5,346 nucleotides of DNA, from NCBI GenBank assembly GCA_021736615.1, contig JAIPFN010000080.1, forward strand, positions 1-5,346. Reading direction: 5' to 3'. Below, piece after piece: positions 1 to 4,920 of the stretch (its first letter is position 1; every line of letters starts with the position of its first letter). Made by a program: the position numbers and the translations under genes. Source of the DNA: Phycisphaerae bacterium. GTDB taxonomy: Bacteria > Planctomycetota > Phycisphaerae > Sedimentisphaerales > Anaerohalosphaeraceae. Below the pieces are notes generated by a model, which saw only the letters and a list, made by a program, of their open reading frames with translations, searched no databases and was not told the DNA's origin.

Positions 1-507
1 GCACATATCAGCGGCGACAGCGGCGGCGGAACCACCGCTTGAACCGCCCGGAACGCAATCGGTATTCCAGGGGTTGACCGTTTTTTGCAGACCGGAATTT
101 TCCGTACTCGACCCCATCGCAAATTCGTCCATATTGCACTTGCCGACGATGACAGCATCGGCGGCGATGAGCTTTTCGATGACGCCGGCGTTGTACGGGG
201 CCTCGAAGTTTTCGAGTATTTTAGAAGCACATGTCGTCCGCCCAAAGCTTGTGCACATATTATCTTTAACAGCAATTGGAACGCCGGCAAGAGGGCCGAC
301 AGACTCGCCTCGCGCGATCTTCTCATCGACATCCTTTGCCGTCTCCAGGGCACGCTCTTTAAACGTAGAGATATAGGCCCCGATGGTCCCGTCAATCTTT
401 TCGATACGATCAAAAACAGCCGCCGTAGCGTCGACACTCTTAACCGCCCCGCTGGCAATCTTGTCGGCCAACTCTTTACAAGTAAGATTAAGCAATTCGT
501 TAGACAT
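1..507 (-). CDS. gatA: Glu-tRNA(Gln)/Asp-tRNA(Asn) amidotransferase subunit A, N-terminal part (runs off left edge)
   Basis: GatA is the amidase subunit of the GatCAB complex. It releases ammonia from glutamine so that misacylated Glu-tRNA(Gln) or Asp-tRNA(Asn) can be amidated in the cytoplasm. The visible 169 codons are the N-terminal third of a protein usually about 480-490 aa long. Residues 70-83 read GPLAGVPIAVKDN, containing the catalytic Lys of the amidase-signature Ser-cisSer-Lys triad (K81). Residues 154-166 read GGSSGGSAAAVAA, the start of the amidase signature. The cis-Ser is S156, 75 residues after K81, the same spacing as the Lys79/Ser154 pair of the Staphylococcus enzyme. The nucleophilic serine would be near residue 180 and is outside the window. 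The start ATG (507-505) is preceded by GGAGGAG with 8 nt spacing. That site lies inside the last codons of gatC, and only 3 nt separate the two genes, so translation is probably coupled. gatB is not visible. The frame is intact throughout. Confidence 0.97.
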   Translation of the reverse strand, partial: MSNELLNLTCKELADKIASGAVKSVDATAAVFDRIEKIDGTIGAYISTFKERALETAKDVDEKIARGESVGPLAGVPIAVKDNMCTSFGRTTCASKILENFEAPYNAGVIEKLIAADAVIVGKCNMDEFAMGSSTENSGLQKTVNPWNTDCVPGGSSGGSAAAVAADMC

Positions 508-510
508 CTC

Positions 511-819
511 TTAAGCTCCTCCCGCATCGTCAAGTATCTTTGGTACCTTGAAATACTCATCGTGTCTTGCCGGTGCATTGGCCAGTGCTACTTCGTTTTC
601 AATCGAAGGCTTGGGCACATCTTCTCTGAACACGTTATGTATAGGAAGGCAGTGAGCCAGCGGCTCGACATTATCCGTATCGAGTTCGCTGAGCTTTTCG
701 ATATAACCAAGAATCGAGCTAAGCTCTACACTGAACTTTGCAACCTCATCATCATTAAGCTCAAGCCGCGAAAGTTTAGCAACGGCTCGAACCTGTGCTT
801 CATCAATTTTATTAGACAT
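511..819 (-). CDS. gatC: Glu-tRNA(Gln)/Asp-tRNA(Asn) amidotransferase subunit C
   Basis: GatC is the small subunit that wraps around GatA and GatB and stabilises the amidotransferase complex. With the chosen start the protein is 102 aa, close to the usual 95-100 aa. Family features are visible: the opening helix (KIDEAQVRAVAKLSRLEL), then the helix ELSSILGYIEKLSELDTDNV, then EPLAHCLPIHNVFREDVP, the conserved 'V.P..h......R.D.' region. The C-terminal end (ARHDEYFKVPKILDD) matches the typical GatC ending. The frame is open further upstream (to 852), but those codons read through the rpmB terminator T-tract, giving SRFFFVW, and are not plausible protein. ATG 819-817 was chosen because GGAAA (830-826) lies 6 nt upstream; the ATG at 825 abuts that site with no spacing. 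It overlaps functionally with gatA, which starts 3 nt after its TAA. Confidence 0.95.
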   Translation of the reverse strand: MSNKIDEAQVRAVAKLSRLELNDDEVAKFSVELSSILGYIEKLSELDTDNVEPLAHCLPIHNVFREDVPKPSIENEVALANAPARHDEYFKVPKILDDAGGA

Positions 820-825
820 GGGCAT

Positions 826-830
826 TTTCC
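826..830 (-). promoter_or_regulatory. Ribosome binding site that decides the gatC start
   Basis: GGAAA on the minus strand is followed by ATGCCC and then the ATG of codon 1. The first ATG (825-823) touches the site directly, so the second (819-817) with a 6-nt spacer is the better start. The site is a weak Shine-Dalgarno match. Confidence 0.5.
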
Positions 831-834
831 AGAC

Positions 835-867
835 AAAAAAAAAGCGAGACATCGCAGCCTCGCTTTT
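835..867 (-). terminator. Intrinsic terminator of rpmB
   Basis: On the minus strand AAAAGCGAG pairs with CTCGCTTTT (9 bp, loop of 10 nt GCTGCGATGT), and the T-run continues for five more residues beyond the stem. It begins 33 nt after the rpmB stop codon and ends about 15 nt before the gatC start, so it sits inside what would be the gatC leader. The geometry is that of a rho-independent terminator. Only the minus strand has a long T-tract; the plus strand has four Ts. Confidence 0.8.
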
Positions 868-900
868 ACAGATTCTATTTATTCTTTTCCGAATGTTGGT

Positions 901-1167
901 TTAGTCGGCTGCCTGCTGGGCAGGTTTGTAGTTTCTCTTTGGGGGCTTTACAACAAGACCCATCTTGATAGCCTTAGCCGAAACCTTGACCTTACAGACC
1001 TTGCCGTCAATGACGGCACGGACCTTCTGGATATTAGGTTTAAATTTTCTTTTCGTAACGCCGGTGATATTCAGACCGATACCGCCGAGGTATTTAGGTT
1101 TACCATGCCTGCATATGCTTCTGCCTGCTACGGTTCTTCTACCTGTAAAGTGACAAACTCTAGACAT
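901..1167 (-). CDS. rpmB: 50S ribosomal protein L28 (bL28)
   Basis: This is a structural protein of the large ribosomal subunit, 88 aa from the chosen start. It begins SRVCHFTGRRTVAGRSI, matching the L28 opening 'S(K/R)VC..(S/T)GKRP..G..'. The middle (KYLGGIGLNITGVTKRKFKPNIQKVRAV, residues about 28-55) matches the longer Thermus-like L28 type with the GGVGKKTTGI insert and the conserved 'PNLQKVR' strand. The segment KVSAKAIKMGLV is the conserved 'R(V)SAK.I..' element. The C-terminus (PPKRNYKPAQQAAD) is a short basic and then neutral tail. The start ATG 1167-1165 has AGGAG 8 nt upstream. The frame is open further upstream to 1296, but that extension has no family similarity and encodes leader RNA. 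The gene ends in TAA and is followed by a strong terminator. It is probably transcribed alone from a promoter in the 1168-1391 spacer. The tail and insert resemble planctomycete L28 proteins as I remember them. Confidence 0.96.
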   Translation of the reverse strand: MSRVCHFTGRRTVAGRSICRHGKPKYLGGIGLNITGVTKRKFKPNIQKVRAVIDGKVCKVKVSAKAIKMGLVVKPPKRNYKPAQQAAD

Positions 1168-1195
1168 CTTAAATACTCCTGTTTTCAAAATTAGA

Positions 1196-1215
1196 CGCCC
1201 CGAAAACCGGCGGCG
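1196..1215 (-). promoter_or_regulatory. GC-rich hairpin in the rpmB leader
   Basis: CGCC-CCG (1196-1202) pairs with CGG (1208-1210) and GGCG (1212-1215), with one bulged base at 1211 and a 5-nt loop. This gives a 7-bp GC stem in an otherwise AT-rich leader, ending 28 nt before the rpmB start codon. It is not followed by a T-tract on the minus strand, so it is not a terminator. Ribosomal protein leaders often carry regulatory structures, but I cannot assign this to a known leader family. Confidence 0.4.
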
Positions 1216-1255
1216 CACTGAGTACATATATTTATAATAGTTCCAAAGCCTTACA

Positions 1256-1283
1256 AATATATCGATTTGAGTTAATTTTGCAA
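1256..1283 (-). promoter_or_regulatory. Candidate sigma-70-type promoter for rpmB
   Basis: On the minus strand TTGCAA (1283-1278, 4/6 to TTGACA) and TATATT (1261-1256, 5/6 to TATAAT) are separated by 16 nt. This would give a leader of about 80 nt that contains the hairpin at 1196-1215. The region is AT-rich, so chance matches are expected. Confidence 0.35.
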
Positions 1284-1314
1284 GCTTAAATGGCAATTTT
1301 TAAACAAAAAACGC

Positions 1315-1340
1315 GAATTTTTTCAAAAAGCCCCAAATTC
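1315..1340. repeat. Short inverted repeat upstream of the SDR promoter
   Basis: GAATTT (1315-1320) and AAATTC (1335-1340) form a 6-bp dyad with a 14-nt centre, immediately upstream of the candidate -35 of the SDR gene. The spacing is about two helical turns centre to centre, which would suit a dimeric regulator. Six AT-rich bases are weak evidence. Confidence 0.2.
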
Positions 1341-1342
1341 CC

Positions 1343-1370
1343 TTGATTTACCGGCATTTTTCAATAAATT
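1343..1370 (+). promoter_or_regulatory. Candidate promoter for the SDR gene
   Basis: TTGATT (1343-1348, 4/6 to TTGACA) and TAAATT (1365-1370, 4/6 to TATAAT) are separated by 16 nt. Transcription would start near 1377, about 33 nt before the start codon, leaving room for the ribosome binding site at 1398-1403. The match is moderate and the surrounding DNA is AT-rich. Confidence 0.3.
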
Positions 1371-1409
1371 TAATGTAATCACAAATGAAATTTGAGCAGG
1401 AAACCATTA

Positions 1410-2315
1410 ATGGATAAGAATAAACCAAAAAGAGTGCTTATTACGGGATGCTCAAGCGGATTCGGCTTTTATACGGCCATAGAGGCCGCTAAAGCCGGTT
1501 TTGACACCATCGCGACGATGCGAAACCCAAAAAAGACCGCCGCCCTGGAAAATGCGCTCAAAAGCGCCGGCGTTACAGCGACAATAGACATTCTCGATGT
1601 GACGGACCCGGAAAACATCAAGGAAATCGCCGAAAAGTACGCCCCTATCGACATTTTGATCAATAATGCCGGAATCCTTATAGCAGGCTCGTTCCTGGAT
1701 TTGTCGATGGAAGAATCCCGGCTTATCTTTGAGACTAACTATTTCGGAGCCGTCGCCATGACCAAGGCGGTCGTGCCACAGATGATCGAACGCAAACAGG
1801 GCATGATAATCAACATCGCCTCGCTGGCCGGTCTGGTCGGGCACATGTTCAACGCGGCGTACTCGTCCAGCAAGCACGCACTGGTCGGCTTTTCACGTTC
1901 GATATGCACCGAGCTTAAGCCCTTTAATATCGACGTGGTCTGCGTTGAGCCCGGATACCACAAAACTGAGATAATCGGTCTTAACGCCAACGTTACCGAA
2001 AACTTCTACAACCCGGACTCGGTTATGGCCGACTATAACCGGGGTTTCTTAAGGCTGATGCATAAAGAGATCGTCCCAAGAGCGGGCAAGCCCGAAGACG
2101 TAACTAAGCTGATCCTAAAGATAATGCGGTCAAAAAACCCAAAGACACACTATACCATCGGCATGGACGCAAAATTCATACTGACCGCCAAAAAACTGGG
2201 CCTGCAAAAACTACTCGAAAAAATGGCGTTCAAAAAGCTTCTGACAGCAACAAGAAGAGAAAAAAGAAGGCTCGAAGCAAGAAAGCAAAAACGCAAAAAA
2301 AAGAACCCCGAATAG
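1410..2315 (+). CDS. SDR-family oxidoreductase (classical short-chain dehydrogenase) with a basic C-terminal tail
   Basis: This is an NAD(P)-dependent short-chain dehydrogenase/reductase, 301 aa, cytosolic in prediction, substrate unknown. The Rossmann nucleotide-binding motif is TGCSSGFG (12-19), D63-V64 is the adenine-contacting acidic pair, and NNAG is at 85-88. The catalytic tetrad is complete: N110, S138, Y151 and K155 (YSSSK). PG of the flexible loop is at 181-182. R38, just after the second beta strand (ATMRNP), suggests NADP(H) preference. The overall pattern resembles the retinol dehydrogenase/17-beta-hydroxysteroid dehydrogenase-like subgroup, which is not enough to name a substrate. 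Residues 282-299 are extremely basic (RREKRRLEARKQKRKKK), an addition beyond the normal fold. ATG 1410 has AGGAAA 6 nt upstream; an in-frame TTG at 1392 lies 5' of that site and is less likely. The gene ends 8 bp from the convergent rubrerythrin gene, with no obvious strong terminator between. Confidence 0.93.
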   Translation: MDKNKPKRVLITGCSSGFGFYTAIEAAKAGFDTIATMRNPKKTAALENALKSAGVTATIDILDVTDPENIKEIAEKYAPIDILINNAGILIAGSFLDLSMEESRLIFETNYFGAVAMTKAVVPQMIERKQGMIINIASLAGLVGHMFNAAYSSSKHALVGFSRSICTELKPFNIDVVCVEPGYHKTEIIGLNANVTENFYNPDSVMADYNRGFLRLMHKEIVPRAGKPEDVTKLILKIMRSKNPKTHYTIGMDAKFILTAKKLGLQKLLEKMAFKKLLTATRREKRRLEARKQKRKKKNPE

Positions 2316-2323
2316 CCGGCTGC

Positions 2324-2887
2324 TTAAACTGCGACTTTTTCCCCGAAGGCTATAAAGTCTTCTTTTACCGCGGCGCATAGCGGGCATTTGTCCGGTGCGT
2401 CACCTTCGTGGGTGTATCCGCAGATGGGACATACCTGTACTGTGCACAAATCCATATCTCTGCCCTGCTCGACGCTTTGCAAGGCTTTTTCGTATAGTCT
2501 CTTATGCACCATCTCTGTGTTGTATGCCCAGTTGAAAGTTCTTTCTGCTCCCTTTTCACCCTGGAATCTTGCGATATTTAGAAAAGCCGGATACATCTCT
2601 TCGACCTCGAAGGTTTCGCCGGCTATGGCGTGACCGAGATTTTTCTTCGTATCGCCCGGGCCGAATGCAGCCATTGAGTTTGCAACACGGCCCTCGTTAA
2701 GGTGAGACAGCTGGCCAAAGTGATCGCCGGCGTGGATGTACTCGGCGTGGGCGACGGCTCTGAAAAGCCTGGCGACATTATGGAAATTTTCCTTCTCGGC
2801 CTGGATTGCGAAATATTTGTAACGCATGTGCGCCTGGCTCTCGCCGCCAAACGCATTGATCAAGTTCTGCTCTGTCATTTGCTTCAT
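2324..2887 (-). CDS. rbr: Rubrerythrin
   Basis: Rubrerythrin reduces hydrogen peroxide to water in the cytoplasm of anaerobes, using electrons passed from NAD(P)H through rubredoxin-type carriers. The protein is 187 aa, near the classical 191 aa. Residues 1-145 form the ferritin-like four-helix diiron domain. Candidate iron ligands are E16 (GGESQAH), E49 and H52 (ExxH in HAEYIHAGDH), E91 and E94 (AGETFE), and E125 and H128 (ExxH in NTEMVHKRLY), so all expected positions are filled. Residues 153-171 hold the rubredoxin-like iron site, CPIC and CPLC, with the short 11-residue spacing typical of this family. An ATG four codons upstream (2899) has no ribosome binding site. The ATG at 2887 follows GGGGGAA and is chosen. 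It lies 50 nt after the GH130 gene on the same strand and may be co-transcribed or use a promoter in that AT-rich gap. Confidence 0.96.
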   Translation of the reverse strand: MKQMTEQNLINAFGGESQAHMRYKYFAIQAEKENFHNVARLFRAVAHAEYIHAGDHFGQLSHLNEGRVANSMAAFGPGDTKKNLGHAIAGETFEVEEMYPAFLNIARFQGEKGAERTFNWAYNTEMVHKRLYEKALQSVEQGRDMDLCTVQVCPICGYTHEGDAPDKCPLCAAVKEDFIAFGEKVAV

Positions 2888-2890
2888 TGT

Positions 2891-2897
2891 TTCCCCC
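2891..2897 (-). promoter_or_regulatory. Ribosome binding site that decides the rbr start
   Basis: GGGGGAA on the minus strand sits just upstream of ATG 2887 and is downstream of the alternative ATG at 2899, which itself has only AT-rich sequence before it. This favours the shorter 187-aa protein beginning MKQMTEQN. Confidence 0.6.
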
Positions 2898-2903
2898 ATT
2901 TTG

Positions 2904-2934
2904 ATTTATAATTGATGATTGATAATTTATAATT
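2904..2934. repeat. 10-bp direct repeat in the GH130-rbr gap
   Basis: ATTTATAATT occurs at 2904-2913 and again at 2925-2934, offset by exactly 21 bp, about two helical turns. The whole gap (2888-2937) is nearly pure AT apart from the ribosome binding site. It could be a regulator binding region or UP-like promoter DNA for rbr. On the minus strand the copies supply TTATAA and TATAAA spaced 17 nt, a poor promoter whose start would fall on the ribosome binding site. The copies are seen directly; any role is inference. Confidence 0.4.
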
Positions 2935-2937
2935 ATT

Positions 2938-3876
2938 CTACCCCATTGGATCTCGCGGGCTTTCCAGGCAGAAATCTACCAGTTCGTCAATACTCGCAGT
3001 TCCTGCGCACATTACTGTATCGGCACCTCCCCAGTATATCTTAACTGTTCCGTCGTCTTCCGGGACGGCTGCACATGAAAATACTACGTTGTGGACGTAA
3101 CCGACAAGCTCCCATGGGTCCTCCGGGGTTAGTATCCAGCGGTCGCCTACCGCTATGATTTCTTCCGGTGCATCGAGTTTGTGGAGGGCTACTCCGAGGC
3201 GGTACACGCTGCCGTCCATTGTCGGATATACGCCGTGGTAGATGTTCAGCCAGCCCCTGTCAGTTTTGATCGGCGGTGCGCCCGGGCCAATCTTCATCTC
3301 ATCCCAGTGGTAGGTGACCGGCTTCATTATCACACGCGAGTCGCCCCAGTATTTTAAATCCTCGGAGAATGTCACCCATATCGCCCATGGGCTTATGTCG
3401 GAGTGCGGGCGGTCGAGGCGGACGTATCTGCCGTTGATTTTTTCCGGAAATAAAACTGTATTTCTATAGTCGGCCTGGGTTATCAGGGCCACTCTTTCGA
3501 CGGACTCAAAGTCGGTGGTCTTTGCAAGGCCGATTCGGACACCATGTTTGGAGTAGGCACTGTAGGTTATATAGTAGGCCCCTTCCAGGAAGGTTATTCG
3601 GGGGTCCTCTACGCCGTAGGCTTCGTACTCGCCGAATACGCCGTCCGATGATGGTACCATAAATGGCTGAGGTCTGGGCACAAAGTTAAATCCATCATCA
3701 CTGTCAGCGAGGCCGAGGATGCAGCGGCCCGTGTCGAGATGCGATCGGAAAAGCATTACATATTTGCCCTCATATTTGACGACAGCTGCGTTGTGGACGG
3801 TTTCTACTTTGTAAGGGATGTCCTCTTTAGTGAGGATCGGGTTTCCCTTGTAGCGTTTTACGATTGGTTCGTTCAT
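2938..3876 (-). CDS. GH130-family glycoside phosphorylase/hydrolase (probable mannoside phosphorylase)
   Basis: The 312-aa protein is a five-bladed beta-propeller enzyme of glycoside hydrolase family 130, whose members act on beta-mannosides, mostly by phosphorolysis to mannose 1-phosphate. Family landmarks in order are GNPIL at 11-15 (the 'NPIL' start of the first blade), VHNAAVVKYEGKYVMLFR (27-44), VEDPRI (89-94) with the proposed general-acid Asp at D91, VLFPEKINGRY (141-151), MKIGPGAPPI (194-203) and YHGV (213-216). Arg/Lys/His residues (R150, R153, R156, K196, H214) are candidates for a phosphate pocket, which would favour a phosphorylase over the hydrolase branch. There is no signal peptide, so it is cytoplasmic. 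The length fits subfamily 2 (about 300-340 aa) better than the longer subfamily 1. AAGGGGAA precedes ATG 3876 with about 6 nt spacing. The 105-aa membrane gene ends 17 nt upstream. No transporter or other glycosidase is adjacent, so the substrate cannot be read from context. Confidence 0.9.
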   Translation of the reverse strand: MNEPIVKRYKGNPILTKEDIPYKVETVHNAAVVKYEGKYVMLFRSHLDTGRCILGLADSDDGFNFVPRPQPFMVPSSDGVFGEYEAYGVEDPRITFLEGAYYITYSAYSKHGVRIGLAKTTDFESVERVALITQADYRNTVLFPEKINGRYVRLDRPHSDISPWAIWVTFSEDLKYWGDSRVIMKPVTYHWDEMKIGPGAPPIKTDRGWLNIYHGVYPTMDGSVYRLGVALHKLDAPEEIIAVGDRWILTPEDPWELVGYVHNVVFSCAAVPEDDGTVKIYWGGADTVMCAGTASIDELVDFCLESPRDPMG

Positions 3877-3893
3877 AATATATTCCCCTTAAT

Positions 3894-4211
3894 TTATGTC
3901 TTATCGTCAGTAATTTCCGCTAACTCTTCAACTTTTTTCCAATCGATAACTTTTTCGGTAAACGGCCATCCCTTTTTCATGCTCAAAAAGAAACCAAGGC
4001 CGCGTGCAAAAGCACCGACAAATATCCCAACAAACAGTACCGCTACCATAATCTGGTTGAAGAACAATAATATTACCCCTCCCAAGATACAGACACAGAT
4101 GTCAAGAATAATGAGCTTCAAACTATTTCTATAAAGAAAACTCAAAGAACTATTTGCTTTACGTTTCTTTAAAAGCATTTTCGCAAATGCTGATTCACTA
4201 GGCATCTTCAT
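3894..4211 (-). CDS. Small membrane protein of unknown function, two transmembrane helices
   Basis: I do not recognise this 105-aa protein. It has a basic N-terminal segment (KMLLKKRKAN, 11-20), then two hydrophobic helices at about 31-52 (LKLIILDICVCILGGVILLF) and 54-77 (IMVAVLFVGIFVGAF and following), joined by a very short turn at N52-Q53. A hydrophilic C-terminal tail follows (GWPFTEKVIDWKKVEELAEI, 81-100), which looks like an amphipathic helix. By the positive-inside rule both termini are probably cytoplasmic. GGAG lies 5 nt before ATG 4211; a second ATG two codons on (4205) is a less well-spaced alternative. The stop is 17 nt before the GH130 start codon, whose ribosome binding site fills the gap, so the two genes are probably one transcription unit. 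No link to glycan metabolism is visible in the protein itself. Confidence 0.75.
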   Translation of the reverse strand: MKMPSESAFAKMLLKKRKANSSLSFLYRNSLKLIILDICVCILGGVILLFFNQIMVAVLFVGIFVGAFARGLGFFLSMKKGWPFTEKVIDWKKVEELAEITDDKT

Positions 4212-4225
4212 ATCAACTCCAAAAA

Positions 4226-4253
4226 ATTATTAAGTAAAAACCATACTTGTCTA
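4226..4253 (-). promoter_or_regulatory. Promoter-like sequence before the 105-aa membrane gene
   Basis: On the minus strand TAGACA (4253-4248, 5/6 to TTGACA) and AATAAT (4231-4226, 5/6 to TATAAT) are 16 nt apart. The match is good, but transcription would begin near 4219, inside the GGAG ribosome binding site at 4220-4217. It would give an almost leaderless mRNA, so the call is weak. Confidence 0.25.
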
Positions 4254-4267
4254 CGCTGCTTAACTGC

Positions 4268-4289
4268 GTGGGCTGGAAGCCCACACTAC
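4268..4289 (-). repeat. REP-like hairpin with 5' GTAG tetranucleotide
   Basis: On the minus strand the order is GTAG, one T, then GTGGGCT-TCC-AGCCCAC: a perfect 7-bp stem with a 3-nt loop. A GTAG or GGAG tetranucleotide immediately 5' of a short hairpin is the defining layout of REP elements moved by REP-associated tyrosine transposases. The TAG inside GTAG is the stop codon of the upstream 186-aa gene. There is no T-tract, so it is not a standard terminator. Only one copy is present here, so repetitive nature in the genome is inferred. Confidence 0.55.
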
Positions 4290-4846
4290 GGGGCATCTTT
4301 GTTTTTTGCCCAGACTGGGCGCCAGTCCTGGTTGCTGTAGCTGAGTCTGCTGTGGTCGGGGCCTAAGGTTTTTTTGGTGAAAAATTGCAGAAGTTCTACG
4401 TAACCTAATGAATCTTCGCCCTGTGAACCGTTAAAACCGAGTACGGAACCGTCATTGCCGGTAAAGGTCCATATTTTTTTGTATCGGCCATCGTTCAGAT
4501 TTAGCCCAACTATATAGTGATCAACCGTATTGTAATCGCCCTCGTAATCATCCAGGCTGGACCTGGTTTCGCGACATTCGTATTTTATGTTTCTAATATC
4601 GTTGAAATCAACCTGCCAGGAATACTTCCAGAACCAGAAAATGCGTCTTTCCATGCGGATCGTATCGGCTTCGGGGTCGACCCAGACCTGTTTGAAAAAT
4701 GCGAACAGGGTTAATATTGCCCCACAAATATTGCTACGGGAATAGAGGATGCCATCGCGCATTTTCATCGCCGGGCGGGATGTAACCCCGCCGAAAGAAC
4801 TAAATATTTTACTCAAAATAATGTTAGTTAACGAATATTGATGCAT
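4286..4846 (-). CDS. Uncharacterised 186-aa protein, possible membrane-anchored PH-like domain
   Basis: I do not recognise this family with certainty. Residues 1-35 are polar to mixed (FGGVTSRPAMKMRDGILYSRS). A moderately hydrophobic stretch at about 39-55 (NICGAILTLFAFFKQVW) may be membrane-associated. Residues 56-130 look like beta strands in the order VDPEADTIRMERRIFWFW, WQVDFNDIRNIKYECR, then YIVGLNLNDGRYKKIWTFTG, the 'conversion of a value, then f..I..I.y' pattern common in PH-like folds. This is a structural guess. The C-terminal part (142-186) is helical then polar, with WRPVW near the end. AAGGA lies 9 nt before ATG 4846. The stop codon TAG is embedded in the GTAG of the REP-like hairpin at 4268-4289, so the last residues may have been altered by that element. 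A plausible promoter lies immediately upstream. Confidence 0.7.
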   Translation of the reverse strand: MHQYSLTNIILSKIFSSFGGVTSRPAMKMRDGILYSRSNICGAILTLFAFFKQVWVDPEADTIRMERRIFWFWKYSWQVDFNDIRNIKYECRETRSSLDDYEGDYNTVDHYIVGLNLNDGRYKKIWTFTGNDGSVLGFNGSQGEDSLGYVELLQFFTKKTLGPDHSRLSYSNQDWRPVWAKNKDAP

Positions 4847-4885
4847 CTAGATTATTCCTTCACCGGTCCATCAACTTTATTTGAC

Positions 4886-4913
4886 ATTGTATGCTCATAT
4901 ATATCAATTCCAA
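4886..4913 (-). promoter_or_regulatory. Candidate promoter for the 186-aa gene
   Basis: On the minus strand TTGGAA (4913-4908, 4/6) and TACAAT (4891-4886, 5/6) are separated by 16 nt. Transcription would start near 4879, giving a leader of about 33 nt that contains the AAGGA ribosome binding site. The geometry is good, but the flanking DNA is AT-rich. Confidence 0.4.
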
Positions 4914-4920
4914 ATTCAAA

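Noticed and set aside
85..1194. 369-codon open frame on the plus strand across gatA, gatC and rpmB
   Set aside because: It runs antisense through three well-identified genes, shows no family resemblance and has no ribosome binding site. It is open because of codon bias in the opposite strand.
1384..1416. 10-codon plus-strand ORF overlapping the SDR start
   Set aside because: No ribosome binding site and a chance ATG in AT-rich DNA; the AGGAAA site serves ATG 1410.
2295..2321. Minus-strand T8 tract after the GCCGGC palindrome as an rbr terminator
   Set aside because: No stem longer than 3 bp abuts the T-run; the T-run is the complement of the SDR lysine-rich tail codons.
3739..4134. 131-codon plus-strand frame over GH130 and the membrane gene
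   Set aside because: Antisense to two genes with good ribosome binding sites; the product looks like a random translation.
4268..4284. The 7-bp hairpin as an intrinsic terminator for the 186-aa gene
   Set aside because: The sequence after the stem on the minus strand is GCAGTTAAGC, without a T-tract; the 5' GTAG fits a REP element better.
4852..4887. 11-codon minus-strand mini-ORF (MSNKVDGPVKE) before the 186-aa gene, perhaps a leader peptide or a frameshifted N-terminus
   Set aside because: No ribosome binding site, and its ATG overlaps the -10 of the better-supported promoter at 4886-4913, so it would not be transcribed from it. The 186-aa gene has its own AAGGA and start.
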